Assembly: GCA_964459995.1 (NCBI GenBank)
Contig: CAYWOR010000008.1
Span: forward strand, 87,725-151,724
Reading direction: 5' to 3'
Source: CAZSHG01 sp964459995
Lineage (GTDB): Bacteria; UBP14; UBA6098
DNA length: 64,000 bases
Position 1 is the stretch's first letter. Each line of letters begins with the position of its first letter. Of the stretch, positions 33,945 through 42,909 are shown in pieces. The notes beneath the pieces are model-generated. The model made no database searches, was not told where the DNA came from, and saw nothing but the letters and a program-made list of their open reading frames with translations. The translations under genes and the position numbers were made by a program.

Positions 33945-36335
33945 ATGTATCAAGAACAACCAGAGGAACTGAAAAGAACAGATGATCTTCCAGTTCCCGA
34001 ACCCCAACCGGCCGAAGAAGCACCGTCCATAGATGCGGTCGAGGACGAAGTTGTTTCGGTCGAACCGGAAAAGGCACCGGAAGAGGAGATAATGCCTGAA
34101 TCATCAGCTTCGCCAGAGCCTGAAAAGGCAATGGTCGAAACCGCTACAGAAGAAGTCGAAGAAAAACCGAAGGCAAAAAAGACCAAAAAGTCCGACGCCG
34201 ATAAGAAAACGACTCTTTACTACCAACCTGAAGCCGATGAGAACGAGATTATTCTCTTCTCTGAGGGCGATATTCCCGCCGACGACGAAGACTCCTCCGG
34301 AAGCGACTACACCGACGAAGAACGCCGCGCCATGCTCGAACGTATGGAAGAAACAATGTCCGAGCTTAAAGACGGCGAGCTTATCCGCGGCAGAGTCCTT
34401 CGGATTAATAAGGACGAGGTCGTCGTGGATATCGGTTTCAAATCAGAAGGCATCGTTTCCAAAGAAGAATTCACAGAAGAAATCATAGTCGGCGAAGAGA
34501 TCGAGGTTTTCCTCGAACAGCTCGAAGACGAACACGGACAGGTTGTCGTTTCGAAGCGCAAGGCCGATTTCATGCGTGTTTGGAACAATATCAAAGATTC
34601 CTACGAGACAGGCGCTTTGGTCGAGGGTATCATCAAAAGAAGAATCAAGGGCGGCATGGTTGTCGATGTTATGGGTGTGGATGCATTCCTTCCCGGAAGC
34701 CAGATTGCTCTCCGTCAGGTGCCCGATTTCGACGCGCTTCTCGGCAAAAAGATGTCCTTCAGCGTCATCAAGCTCAATAAAATCCGCAGAAACATCGTCG
34801 TCAGCAGAAGAAGCGTGCTCGAAGAGGAAAGATCCGAACGCCGCCAGTCGCTTCTCGGCGAAATCGACGAAGGGCAGATTCGGAAGGGTGTCGTTAAGAA
34901 CATCACCGATTTCGGCGTCTTCATCGATCTCGGCGGTCTCGACGGCTTGCTTCATATCACTGATATGTCATGGACGCGTATCAAGCATCCATCCGAAATC
35001 GTCAATATCGGCGATGAGATAGACGTTAAGATTCTTAAATACGACCAGAAAAAAGAGCGCATCAGCCTCGGTCTCAAGCAACTCACCGAATCCCCATGGG
35101 AAAAGGTCGATGAAAGATTCCCCGAAGGCTCGCGTATTCGCGGAAAGGTCGTTAATATTACAAAATACGGCGCTTTCGTCGAGTTGGAAGAGGGCATCGA
35201 AGGTCTTGTCCACGTTTCCGAAATGTCCTGGACGAAACACATCAATCACCCCTCCGAGATAGTAAACCTCGGAGAGGAAATCGATGTTATCGTCCTCAGT
35301 GTCGATAAGGAAAACCAGAAAATCTCGCTTGGTGTCAAACAGCTCGAACCGGATCCATGGACACTACTTTCGACGAAATTCCCTCCCGGAAGCAAACTCA
35401 AGGGCAAAATTCGCAATCTCACCAGTTTCGGCGCCTTTGTCGAGATAGAGGAGGGCATCGACGGCCTTATTCATATTTCCGACATGTCATGGACGAAGCG
35501 CATTATGCACCCCTCCGAATTGCTTCGCAAAGGGCAGGAGGTCGAGGTTGTCGTTATTAATATCGACTCCGAAAATCGCCGTGTAAGTCTCGGACTCAAG
35601 CAGTTGGAAAGAGACCCGTGGCCGGAGCTTGAAGGCCGCTACGCCCCCGGACGTGAAACCGAAGGCCGCATCATCAGAATGTCTGATCGCGGTGTTACAG
35701 TTAAGCTTCCGGACGAGGTGGAGGGATTCGTGCCTGTTACACAGCTTGGCAAAGAGGTTAACCGTCCGCACGAGGCATTCTCCGACGGCGATCTTCTCCC
35801 GCTCAAGGTTATCGAGTTCGATAGATATGAACACCGCATAGTTCTCAGTGTGAACGCTTTCTTCGACAGCAAAGAACAGGGCGATCTCGATTCGTTCCTT
35901 TCTAATCATCCCACGAAGACAGTAAGTCTTCGCGAGGCTTTGGGAGATAAGGGCATCGGGTTCGATGAGCCGATGAGAGAAACCCCAGAGGTCGAAGAAC
36001 CGGAAATCGAGGAAGTTTCCGAGGTTATGGAAATACCCTCCGAACCGGAGACACAGGAAGAACTCGAAACTGAGGCTGTTGTTACGCCCGATGAGGTTAC
36101 CGAGGTTGCGGAAGAAATTTCCGTAGAGCCAGAACTTGAGCCGGTGGCCGAACCTGAACCTGAGCCAGAACCGGAGCCGGAGCCTGAGGCCGAACCTGAA
36201 CCTGAACCGGTTATCGAAGAAGAGCCGGAACCGGTTTCTGAGGTGATAGCACAGGAAGAAGAACCCGCGGCAGTCGAAACCCCGGAAGCGGAAGCCGCAG
36301 AGGACGAGGACAAGAATAACTTTACATTGGAATAA
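33945..36335 (+). CDS. rpsA: 30S ribosomal protein S1 with long acidic extensions
   Basis: 796 residues from the ATG at 33945, chosen because AAGGAG lies four bases before it; the frame is open further upstream into cmk. Six S1 RNA-binding domains are visible at about residues 142-210, 226-295, 313-385, 400-472, 487-560 and 573-645 (GxVxxITDFGVFIDLGG, KYGAFVELEEGIEGLVHVSEMSW and similar). S1 binds mRNA and helps the 30S subunit initiate. The first 140 residues are Glu/Pro/Ala-rich. The last 130 are almost only acidic with EPEPEPEP runs. The core has the family's normal size; the extensions make the protein unusually long. It is cotranscribed with cmk, and a hairpin terminator follows directly. 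Confidence 0.95.
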   Translation: MYQEQPEELKRTDDLPVPEPQPAEEAPSIDAVEDEVVSVEPEKAPEEEIMPESSASPEPEKAMVETATEEVEEKPKAKKTKKSDADKKTTLYYQPEADENEIILFSEGDIPADDEDSSGSDYTDEERRAMLERMEETMSELKDGELIRGRVLRINKDEVVVDIGFKSEGIVSKEEFTEEIIVGEEIEVFLEQLEDEHGQVVVSKRKADFMRVWNNIKDSYETGALVEGIIKRRIKGGMVVDVMGVDAFLPGSQIALRQVPDFDALLGKKMSFSVIKLNKIRRNIVVSRRSVLEEERSERRQSLLGEIDEGQIRKGVVKNITDFGVFIDLGGLDGLLHITDMSWTRIKHPSEIVNIGDEIDVKILKYDQKKERISLGLKQLTESPWEKVDERFPEGSRIRGKVVNITKYGAFVELEEGIEGLVHVSEMSWTKHINHPSEIVNLGEEIDVIVLSVDKENQKISLGVKQLEPDPWTLLSTKFPPGSKLKGKIRNLTSFGAFVEIEEGIDGLIHISDMSWTKRIMHPSELLRKGQEVEVVVINIDSENRRVSLGLKQLERDPWPELEGRYAPGRETEGRIIRMSDRGVTVKLPDEVEGFVPVTQLGKEVNRPHEAFSDGDLLPLKVIEFDRYEHRIVLSVNAFFDSKEQGDLDSFLSNHPTKTVSLREALGDKGIGFDEPMRETPEVEEPEIEEVSEVMEIPSEPETQEELETEAVVTPDEVTEVAEEISVEPELEPVAEPEPEPEPEPEPEAEPEPEPVIEEEPEPVSEVIAQEEEPAAVETPEAEAAEDEDKNNFTLE

Positions 36336-37687
36336 TGCCTCGCATTCCGCAAAAAAATAGGGCAAATGGCTATCGGACTGTGTTTAGTCCGATAGCCTTT
36401 GCTATTTTGTTAATTTTAGGGACACTGAATGCCGCTCCGATTTTCCGTCCCGGAGTCGAGATTAACCTCGCCAATCAGAATTTTGTGGATGTTACGAATT
36501 TGGAGTTCAACGGTGCGATTTTTACAGAAGTATCGCGTGATTATCGTTGTCCGTATCGCATATCGGGTGGAATTCGAGTGGCCTCATTCACCTATGGTGA
36601 TTTAGGATATTTAATTGTTGCACCGGAAGTTAATGCTAATTACATCATGTCGATTACTAACAAAATAGGCTTAATGGGCGGAATTGGAGCAGGTTATTTT
36701 ATTTCGAACGCAAATGAAGTTGAAAGCGGCGCTTATGCACGTTTATCAGCAGGCATTGTTGTTAGCCCTTTGCCGGTTCTCGATTTAAGAATTAGCGCAT
36801 CCACGATCCCTTTCAAGACGCCATCGGGTGAAAAGTTCATGAATTATGGAGTCGGAGCGGGGATTTCATATATGTTCGGATTCCCAGATACCGACGGCGA
36901 CTGGGTGGCCAATGATATCGATACTTGCCCCGGAACACCACCCGGAGCCAAAGTCGATAGATGGGGTTGTGCCCTAGATTCCGACGGCGACGGTGTTTAC
37001 GACGGACTCGATAAATGTCCGAACACCCCTTTTGGCGCGCTTGTCGATTCTTGCGGTTGTCCGCTCGATTCCGACGGCGATGGCGTGTATGACGGAATTG
37101 ACCAATGTCCGGGAACGCCTTCGCATATTGCAGTCGATTCGACAGGTTGTCCTCGCGACAGTGATCGTGACGGTGTTCCGGACTATCTCGATAAATGTCC
37201 GGATACTCCTATTGGTGCTATTGTTGATGCAAACGGCTGTCCAAAAGATTCCGACGAGGACGGCGTTTACGACGGTATTGACAAATGCCCGAATACGCCC
37301 AGCGGATTTATAGTTGATGAATTCGGATGCCCCTTTGTAAAACCTGTCGAGCGCGAGGTTATTTCCGACGCATATGACAACGGATTAAACCTCAAAGCGC
37401 CGGCTGTTCAAAAACTCGAAGATATCGCCGAACGCTTAAGGGCGCATCCCTATCGCAAAGTCGAGGTCGGCGTCCATACCGACAGCGAAGGTAGCGATCA
37501 ATACAATATAAATAGAAGCCTCAGAGTCGGCGAAAAGGTGAAAGAGCTTCTCGTAGCGAGGGGAGTTCCAAGCGAGATTATGATTCTGAAGGGATATGGC
37601 GAAGCCCATCCATTGGTTTCGAATGCTTCCGCAGAGGGCGTAATGAGAAATCGCAGAATAGTTTTCCAATATATGCCAAGTAATTAG
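36335..37687 (+). CDS. OmpA-family protein with five thrombospondin type 3 repeats
   Basis: 450 residues. A signal-like hydrophobic segment lies at about 17-35, followed by a beta-barrel-like region to about 180. Five calcium-binding TSP3 repeats follow (about 185-333, DSDGDGVYDGLDKCPNTP). The C-terminal OmpA/MotB domain (about 345-450, VGVHTDSEGSDQYN, later GYGEAHPLVSN and MRNRRIVF) should hold peptidoglycan. The ATG overlaps the rpsA stop (TAATG) and has no Shine-Dalgarno. The first 20 codons coincide with a terminator hairpin at 36368-36397, whose loop contains an in-frame GTG (36380) that would also give a good signal peptide. The usual LSxxRA sequence is replaced by RSLRVGE, so peptidoglycan binding may differ from the paralogue at 37762. 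Confidence 0.85.
   Translation: MPRIPQKNRANGYRTVFSPIAFAILLILGTLNAAPIFRPGVEINLANQNFVDVTNLEFNGAIFTEVSRDYRCPYRISGGIRVASFTYGDLGYLIVAPEVNANYIMSITNKIGLMGGIGAGYFISNANEVESGAYARLSAGIVVSPLPVLDLRISASTIPFKTPSGEKFMNYGVGAGISYMFGFPDTDGDWVANDIDTCPGTPPGAKVDRWGCALDSDGDGVYDGLDKCPNTPFGALVDSCGCPLDSDGDGVYDGIDQCPGTPSHIAVDSTGCPRDSDRDGVPDYLDKCPDTPIGAIVDANGCPKDSDEDGVYDGIDKCPNTPSGFIVDEFGCPFVKPVEREVISDAYDNGLNLKAPAVQKLEDIAERLRAHPYRKVEVGVHTDSEGSDQYNINRSLRVGEKVKELLVARGVPSEIMILKGYGEAHPLVSNASAEGVMRNRRIVFQYMPSN
36368..36397 (+). terminator. Terminator-like hairpin after rpsA, inside the OmpA-like gene start
   Basis: A perfect 12-bp stem (GGCTATCGGACT/AGTCCGATAGCC) surrounds a 6-nt loop. CAAA/TTTG and AAAATAG/CTATTTT pairs extend the stem across small bulges, and a T-rich tract follows. 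It begins 32 bases after the rpsA stop and lies in the signal-peptide codons of the next gene. Confidence 0.7.
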
Positions 37688-37761
37688 CGATCCCAACTGT
37701 TAAGACCATTTAGGGAGAACAAAAATTGAAAATAATAAAGAACAACTATAACGGAGGAAAA

Positions 37762-39735
37762 ATGAAGCTTGCTTCGCGGATCATGGTTTTAATTGCGTTA
37801 ACTGCCCTACTGGTCGCACCGGTCAACGCAGAGGAAGTCCAATACAAGATTTCCCTTGGCCCCGGCGGCGGGGTTTTCAAAACCGGCGGAGTTTACGATT
37901 ACATCGCGATGGGAACTACCTATGGCGGGTTAGCAAAATTCGGAATCACAAAGGACTTGGAAATCGGTATTCAGGGCGCTTATATGTATACTTACCCCGG
38001 TTCCAATATCGATTTTTTCCCCTTTCTGCTTAGAAACCCTTCAACCGGTAATGTTTATCCATACACTTCTTTCCATCCTCCGGGAAATGCTTTCAAAACA
38101 CGCAAGGTCCAACCTCAACCTTGGTCACATTGGAGAGTTATCGACGGCGATACCGTATCTTACCAAAGCTATTCCGAACGCGCTCGATTCACGATGGAAA
38201 AAAACGAAAATATGCCCTTTAGATTTGAATTCATCCCGATCGAGCTTTTCTTCCAGTGGAGAAGTTTTACACAGACAATCTTCAATCCATATATCCAATT
38301 TGGTGGCGGCCTGATGATGTGGAGCGTGAAAGACGAAAACACCAAAGAAGTCCTTCAGGTAGCCGACGAAAGGAATACATACAACTGGTTCCAAACGGAT
38401 AGCGTGGATTTTTCGACACTTAACTGGGTGGATTATAAGGGCCGTCATTTCCAAGCGATGCTCGGTTTTGGTTTCGAGGTTTTCCCTGTAGAACAGGTTG
38501 GTATTGATGTGGGGTTCCGCGGATATTACCCCTTCCAGGATGATTTCGCTGAGTATCTCCTCGATACATTAGCCGGCATATTCGAGCTTTCGGGCAGGCT
38601 GAATTTCTATTATGGCGGTGTCCGCGATTCTGACAAAGACGGTGTTCCGAATAAGGACGATCAATGCCCCGACACGCCTTTCGGAGCTATTGTCGATGAA
38701 TTCGGATGTCCTATCGATTCCGATGGCGACGGTGTTTACGACGGTCTCGATCAATGCCCCAACACACCGGTGGGCGCTATTGTCGATGCGGTTGGATGTC
38801 CTTCGGATTCCGACGGTGACGGCGTTTATGACGGAATCGACAAATGTCCCGATACTCCTCAGGGTGTTCGTGTCGACGATACCGGTTGTCCTGTGGATTC
38901 CGATGGCGACGGTGTTCCTGATTATATGGACAGATGTCCGAATACACCGAGAGGATGTCTTGTCGATGAGTTCGGATGCCCCTTCGATTCCGACGGCGAC
39001 GGCGTTTGCGACGGTCTCGACAAATGCCCGAACACACCTGAAGGTGTTCAGGTAAATGAATTTGGATGCCCGAAGACGAGAGCGGATTCTGACGGGGACG
39101 GCGTTCCAGACGACATGGATCGTTGCCCGGATACCCCACGTGGAGTTCGTGTAGATGAATTCGGTTGTCCCTTGGATAGCGACGGAGATGGCGTTCCCGA
39201 TTATAACGATAAATGTCCTAATACTCCGAAGGGATGTATTGTCGATAAAGACGGTTGCCCATTGGATTCCGACGGCGACGGTGTTTGCGACGGCCTCGAC
39301 AAATGCCCGAATACACCTAAAGGCGTTCAGGTCAACGAAGAAGGTTGTCCGTTGGTCAAAAAGCTTAAAAAGGGTGAGTCTATCCGAGTTAAGGTCTATT
39401 TCGATACCGCAAAATGGAATATTACTCGTCAGGCGGAGCAGGACCTTCAGGAAGCCCTCAGAATCCTCAAGACATATCCCGAGATGCGGGTTATGATCGA
39501 GGGACATACCGATTCACGCGGTGACGACGACTATAACCGCGAATTGTCTATTAAAAGAGCGATAAGTGTCCGTAGTTGGCTTATCACACAGGGCATCGCA
39601 GGAGATAGAATGGAGACTATCGGTTACGGTGAGACCCGTCCTGTAGATACCAACGATACTAACGACGGCCGCGCGAATAATAGGCGCATCGAGTTCCGCT
39701 GTATCGATAACTGCGCCGAAGATGTAGAGGAATAG
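37762..39735 (+). CDS. OmpA-family protein with eight thrombospondin type 3 repeats
   Basis: 657 residues from the ATG at 37762, chosen because GGAGG lies 4-5 bases upstream and a clear signal peptide follows (RIMVLIALTALLVAPVNAEE). The frame is open 12 codons upstream to a TTG. Residues about 25-285 are a predicted outer-membrane beta-barrel. Eight TSP3 repeats of about 27 residues (DSDGDGVYDGLDQCPNTP and close variants, about 288-531) are predicted calcium-binding. The C-terminal OmpA domain (about 545-655) has the full motif set: IEGHTDSRGDDDYNRELS, then KRA, GYGETRP and NNRRIEF. It is predicted to link the outer membrane to peptidoglycan. It is paralogous to the preceding gene and likely in the same operon. 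Confidence 0.92.
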   Translation: MKLASRIMVLIALTALLVAPVNAEEVQYKISLGPGGGVFKTGGVYDYIAMGTTYGGLAKFGITKDLEIGIQGAYMYTYPGSNIDFFPFLLRNPSTGNVYPYTSFHPPGNAFKTRKVQPQPWSHWRVIDGDTVSYQSYSERARFTMEKNENMPFRFEFIPIELFFQWRSFTQTIFNPYIQFGGGLMMWSVKDENTKEVLQVADERNTYNWFQTDSVDFSTLNWVDYKGRHFQAMLGFGFEVFPVEQVGIDVGFRGYYPFQDDFAEYLLDTLAGIFELSGRLNFYYGGVRDSDKDGVPNKDDQCPDTPFGAIVDEFGCPIDSDGDGVYDGLDQCPNTPVGAIVDAVGCPSDSDGDGVYDGIDKCPDTPQGVRVDDTGCPVDSDGDGVPDYMDRCPNTPRGCLVDEFGCPFDSDGDGVCDGLDKCPNTPEGVQVNEFGCPKTRADSDGDGVPDDMDRCPDTPRGVRVDEFGCPLDSDGDGVPDYNDKCPNTPKGCIVDKDGCPLDSDGDGVCDGLDKCPNTPKGVQVNEEGCPLVKKLKKGESIRVKVYFDTAKWNITRQAEQDLQEALRILKTYPEMRVMIEGHTDSRGDDDYNRELSIKRAISVRSWLITQGIAGDRMETIGYGETRPVDTNDTNDGRANNRRIEFRCIDNCAEDVEE

Positions 39736-39741
39736 ACGATA

Positions 39742-40599
39742 TTGCGCTATCCTCTTGCACTCTTGTTAATCGCTTTGACTATGATGGGGGGGGCTTTGCC
39801 CCCCTCTTCCGATAGTCTCGATCAGGACTATTCCGAGTCAGCACAATTGCCAGATTATCTTGCACCTTCAGAAGAAGTAAGGCAGATAAACTATCTCCGC
39901 CTTTCGCTTTTCGGGGCTACCGCTGTAACCGGATTAGGGGTTTCAATAAGTCGGATGAACGAATGGTGGGGTCATGGCTACGTCCCATTTCACATTAAGA
40001 AGGACGATTGGTCGGACGATAATCTGGCTCAGACCGACGAGATAAGCCATTTTATGATTAGCTACAAAATCGCGCAGGCCGGAACAGGGCTATCGCGGTG
40101 GTCGGGGCTTTCGGATGGCACAAGCAGGTGGATTGGCGGAGGAATCGCCCTCGGAATTATGTTGTGGGTGGAATATCCTATCGACGCCCACAATCCGCTT
40201 CAGGGTTTCGGCGTTAGCGATATGATTGCGAATTGCCTTGGAGTAGCCTTAGCACTTAGTCGCGATAAATGGTTCGACGAACTTTCTTTCCTCGATGTTA
40301 AAGTATCCGTGAAAGATTTCAGCCAAATAAACAACGAAGTCATAGCACAAACATTTGCTCAGAACGACGCCTATATATACTGGCTTACAGCCCGGCCCTC
40401 CAGAGAATTTCCAGTTCATGTTTCCCTCGGTTACTCGGCGAACCACGAAAATGAAGACCGCATAGCCGAGCGCGAAATTTATCTCGGTTTTGGGACGAGT
40501 CTCAACGAGATCGCCGGTTTAATCGATCCGAGACTATTTCGAAGACTCGATACCTTTAGCTTTTACGAAATCTCCTTTTATTTCCGAATCAATAATTAG
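39742..40599 (+). CDS. DUF2279-like membrane protein
   Basis: 285 residues starting at TTG (39742) with AGGAA upstream, six bases after the previous stop. An N-terminal hydrophobic segment (residues 3-20) is followed by the pattern of YfiM/DUF2279 proteins: DEISHFMISYKIAQ, LSRWSGLS, GGGIALGIMLWVEYPID and GFGVSDMIANCLGVALAL. The C-terminal third is beta-rich (LTARPSREFPVHVSLGYS, ending YEISFYFRI), as in outer-membrane-associated proteins. The family has no firm function; it is often annotated as a lipoprotein, but no lipobox cysteine is present here. It is probably in the same operon as the OmpA genes. Confidence 0.75.
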   Translation: MRYPLALLLIALTMMGGALPPSSDSLDQDYSESAQLPDYLAPSEEVRQINYLRLSLFGATAVTGLGVSISRMNEWWGHGYVPFHIKKDDWSDDNLAQTDEISHFMISYKIAQAGTGLSRWSGLSDGTSRWIGGGIALGIMLWVEYPIDAHNPLQGFGVSDMIANCLGVALALSRDKWFDELSFLDVKVSVKDFSQINNEVIAQTFAQNDAYIYWLTARPSREFPVHVSLGYSANHENEDRIAEREIYLGFGTSLNEIAGLIDPRLFRRLDTFSFYEISFYFRINN

Positions 40600-40671
40600 C
40601 ACTTCACGAGACTGTCGAAGATGATTAGGAAGCGCTTGCTTTTTAACCATCTATGATTATCTTATTTAGTT

Positions 40672-42003
40672 ATGGCAATTGAAAAGTCATATAAGGTTTT
40701 CGTAACGACCCTCGGTTGCCCAAAGAACGAGGTCGATTCCGAGATTATCCTTCGTGGCCTTCGTGACAAAGGATGGGAGATTACTACACGTCTCTCCGAG
40801 GCCTCTACTGTGCTAATTAACACCTGCGCTTTTATTGAACCTGCACGCGCGGAGAGCATCGAGGAAATCTATAGCTTTGTCCACAGAAAAGAATCTGGCA
40901 GATTGGGTTCGATTATCGTTACAGGTTGTCTTGCAGAGCGTTACGGTGCGCTTCTCGCCGATGAAATCCCAGAAATCGACGTCATAATCGGCAACCGTGA
41001 TGTCGATGCTATTCCGAACCTTATAATTGAGGGACTTCAAACCGCAGGGACTTTCTATTCCGCACCGAAAGAGTTTTCGAACGATTGGTATAATACACCC
41101 ACTGACCATAGTGAAATGGGGTGGGGGTATGTGAAAATCTCAGAGGGATGCGATAACAGATGCAGTTATTGCTCTATCCCCGGAATAAAAGGCGGTTTGC
41201 GAAGCGCTCCTATCGAGTCGGTTGTTAATCAGGCAAGACATCTTGTCGAGAAAGGCGCGCGGGAGATAGTCCTGATTGGGCAGGACACTACAGCCTATGG
41301 ACATGATCGCAACGAGAATCTCCTGCCGAACCTCCTTCAACGGATTTCCAACATCGACGGCGATTTTTGGATTAGGGTTCTTTATGCCCATCCAGCTCAT
41401 CTCACCGACGAAAATATCGGGGCAATCACACAAACTCCAAAAGTTGTGCCCTATCTCGAAGTCCCGATTCAGCATATCGCCGAACCGATTCTCAACAGAA
41501 TGGGGCGTAAAATAGACTCGAAGGGGATACGCGAAAGAATCGCCAAACTTCGCCGCGAACGTCCCGAAATAGCCCTGAGAACGAGCCTTATCGTTGGCTT
41601 CCCCGGCGAGACCGACGAGGATTTCGAAGAACTCGCCGAGTATATGGACGAAGGGAATTTCATTCATGGAGGAGTTTTCTCCTACTCCCGCGAGGATGGC
41701 ACTCCTGCGGCGAATTTCCCCGAAGAGGTTGACGAACGGACAATCGAAACACGCAAACAAATGATTGAGATGATATTCGACGGCGTTCGCCTGAATGCCG
41801 CTAAAGCTATGCAGGATAAAGTAGTGGATGTCATCGTCGAACGCGACGGAACCCGGCAGAATATGCTATGGGGGCGAACAATTTTCGACGCGCCCAAAAT
41901 CGACCGAACGGTTCGCTTCCGCGGCAGTGCAAAAGTCGGCGATATAGTTCGTGTCAGAATTATGAAGGGAACCGAGTTTCATTTTCTGGGGGTGCAGGAA
42001 TGA
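40672..42003 (+). CDS. rimO: Ribosomal protein S12 methylthiotransferase RimO
   Basis: Radical-SAM enzyme that adds a methylthio group to a conserved aspartate of ribosomal protein S12. The N-terminal UPF0004 domain carries its three cluster cysteines (TLGCPKNEVDSE, INTCAFI, TGCLAERY). The radical-SAM motif CxxxCxxC is GCDNRCSYCSIP near residue 160, and a TRAM domain closes the protein (VDVIVERDGTRQNMLWGRT to HFLGVQE). GLRSAPIESV and the overall 443-residue length favour RimO over MiaB. The stop overlaps the next start as ATGA. Confidence 0.95.
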   Translation: MAIEKSYKVFVTTLGCPKNEVDSEIILRGLRDKGWEITTRLSEASTVLINTCAFIEPARAESIEEIYSFVHRKESGRLGSIIVTGCLAERYGALLADEIPEIDVIIGNRDVDAIPNLIIEGLQTAGTFYSAPKEFSNDWYNTPTDHSEMGWGYVKISEGCDNRCSYCSIPGIKGGLRSAPIESVVNQARHLVEKGAREIVLIGQDTTAYGHDRNENLLPNLLQRISNIDGDFWIRVLYAHPAHLTDENIGAITQTPKVVPYLEVPIQHIAEPILNRMGRKIDSKGIRERIAKLRRERPEIALRTSLIVGFPGETDEDFEELAEYMDEGNFIHGGVFSYSREDGTPAANFPEEVDERTIETRKQMIEMIFDGVRLNAAKAMQDKVVDVIVERDGTRQNMLWGRTIFDAPKIDRTVRFRGSAKVGDIVRVRIMKGTEFHFLGVQE

Positions 42004-42908
42004 AGAAGTCCTTTTTGCTTGTGTTACTAATTTTTTCAGCTGTTCTTCACGCACAAAATTACATGGCTCAATACAACGAAGCCGTAAAATTAGTCGAGGC
42101 CGGCAAAACCTCCGAGGCTCGTGCAATCCTCGATAAAGTCGCGACATTTCCGGTGGAAACAGGTCTTCGCGACAACGCCGCCTATTGGATTGCGGTCTCA
42201 TATTTCGACGAAGCCAACTACAGCAAAGCCATCGAGTATTACCGCAAAGCGCAAATTCTTCCGGATTACAACAAAGCCGCCGCGGCGCAATATGAGCTTG
42301 CCTATGCGAAATCACTAATGGGCGACAAATCCGGTGCGTTGATGGAGTTCTGCAAGATAGCGTCGATGTATCCCAATTCGGGATTAGTATCAAAAGCGGA
42401 CAGCGCGATTGCAGAAATCAGCGGAGGGAATCTGGCCGCGAATATTCCCGGCTATGGCCCCGCGACGCCATCTCTTCCTCCCGTCAAGGCCGCGGTTCTC
42501 GCTAAGGAAGCCGCACCGATAGCCCCCGAACCTCGCCCCGATGCGCCTTTGATGCAATCCGAAGAGCCGCGTCCGGATGCACCGCTTACGCAAACCTCGC
42601 GTCCTGCTCCGGTTATTGCCACAGAAGGCCCGTTGGCGGGTGCTGAGATTCCCGTCGCACAAAAGCGCGCCCCGATGCCACTCGATGAAACTCCTCCACC
42701 GCCGCCGCAAGAAACTCAACCAGCAATAACAGAACCCGAAAGCTCGCCTGAACCGCCGCAAACCGAGTCTGCATTACCAGAACCCGGCACTCAACCGGAG
42801 ACCACTGCTAAGAAATCAGAAACTGGGGTTATCTACGACGATTCCGCGCCGTTGGATGTCGATCCAAGCCGTTTGATCCGCCCCGAAGACAAATCAGGAT
42901 GGGAATAA
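42000..42908 (+). CDS. Secreted TPR protein with proline-rich tail, YbgF/CpoB-like
   Basis: 302 residues from the ATG at 42000, which overlaps the rimO stop and starts a signal peptide (KKSFLLVLLIFSAVLHAQ). Residues about 20-150 form TPR repeats (YNEAVKLVEAGKTSEARAIL, SYFDEANYSKAIEYYRKA, QYELAYAKSLMGDKSGALMEF). From about 150 to the end it is Pro/Glu/Ala-rich with near-repeats of EPRPDAPLMQ. Its place just before bamD and the TPR pattern fit a periplasmic scaffold of the Tol-Pal/Bam type. This is inference, because no coiled coil or Pal/Tol genes are visible. Confidence 0.75.
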   Translation: MKKSFLLVLLIFSAVLHAQNYMAQYNEAVKLVEAGKTSEARAILDKVATFPVETGLRDNAAYWIAVSYFDEANYSKAIEYYRKAQILPDYNKAAAAQYELAYAKSLMGDKSGALMEFCKIASMYPNSGLVSKADSAIAEISGGNLAANIPGYGPATPSLPPVKAAVLAKEAAPIAPEPRPDAPLMQSEEPRPDAPLTQTSRPAPVIATEGPLAGAEIPVAQKRAPMPLDETPPPPPQETQPAITEPESSPEPPQTESALPEPGTQPETTAKKSETGVIYDDSAPLDVDPSRLIRPEDKSGWE

Positions 42909-42909
42909 A

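Noticed and set aside
35487..36365. 292-codon open frame antisense to rpsA
   Set aside because: It is the complement of the acidic EP-repeat tail and S1 domains, rich in Phe/Arg/Leu, with no ribosome site. The S1 protein explains this DNA.
36890..39355. The TSP3 repeats as a CRISPR-like or satellite array
   Set aside because: The periodic DNA is fully explained by calcium-binding protein repeats in two intact genes.
38569..39507. 312-codon open frame antisense to the TSP3 repeats
   Set aside because: The repeated AVxVGIxxTxxxID pattern is the mirror of the 81-bp calcium-binding repeats on the plus strand, so it is a shadow.
40645..40665. AAGCGCTT palindrome with T-run before rimO
   Set aside because: The stem is only four base pairs with no loop and no extension, so it is not a credible terminator.
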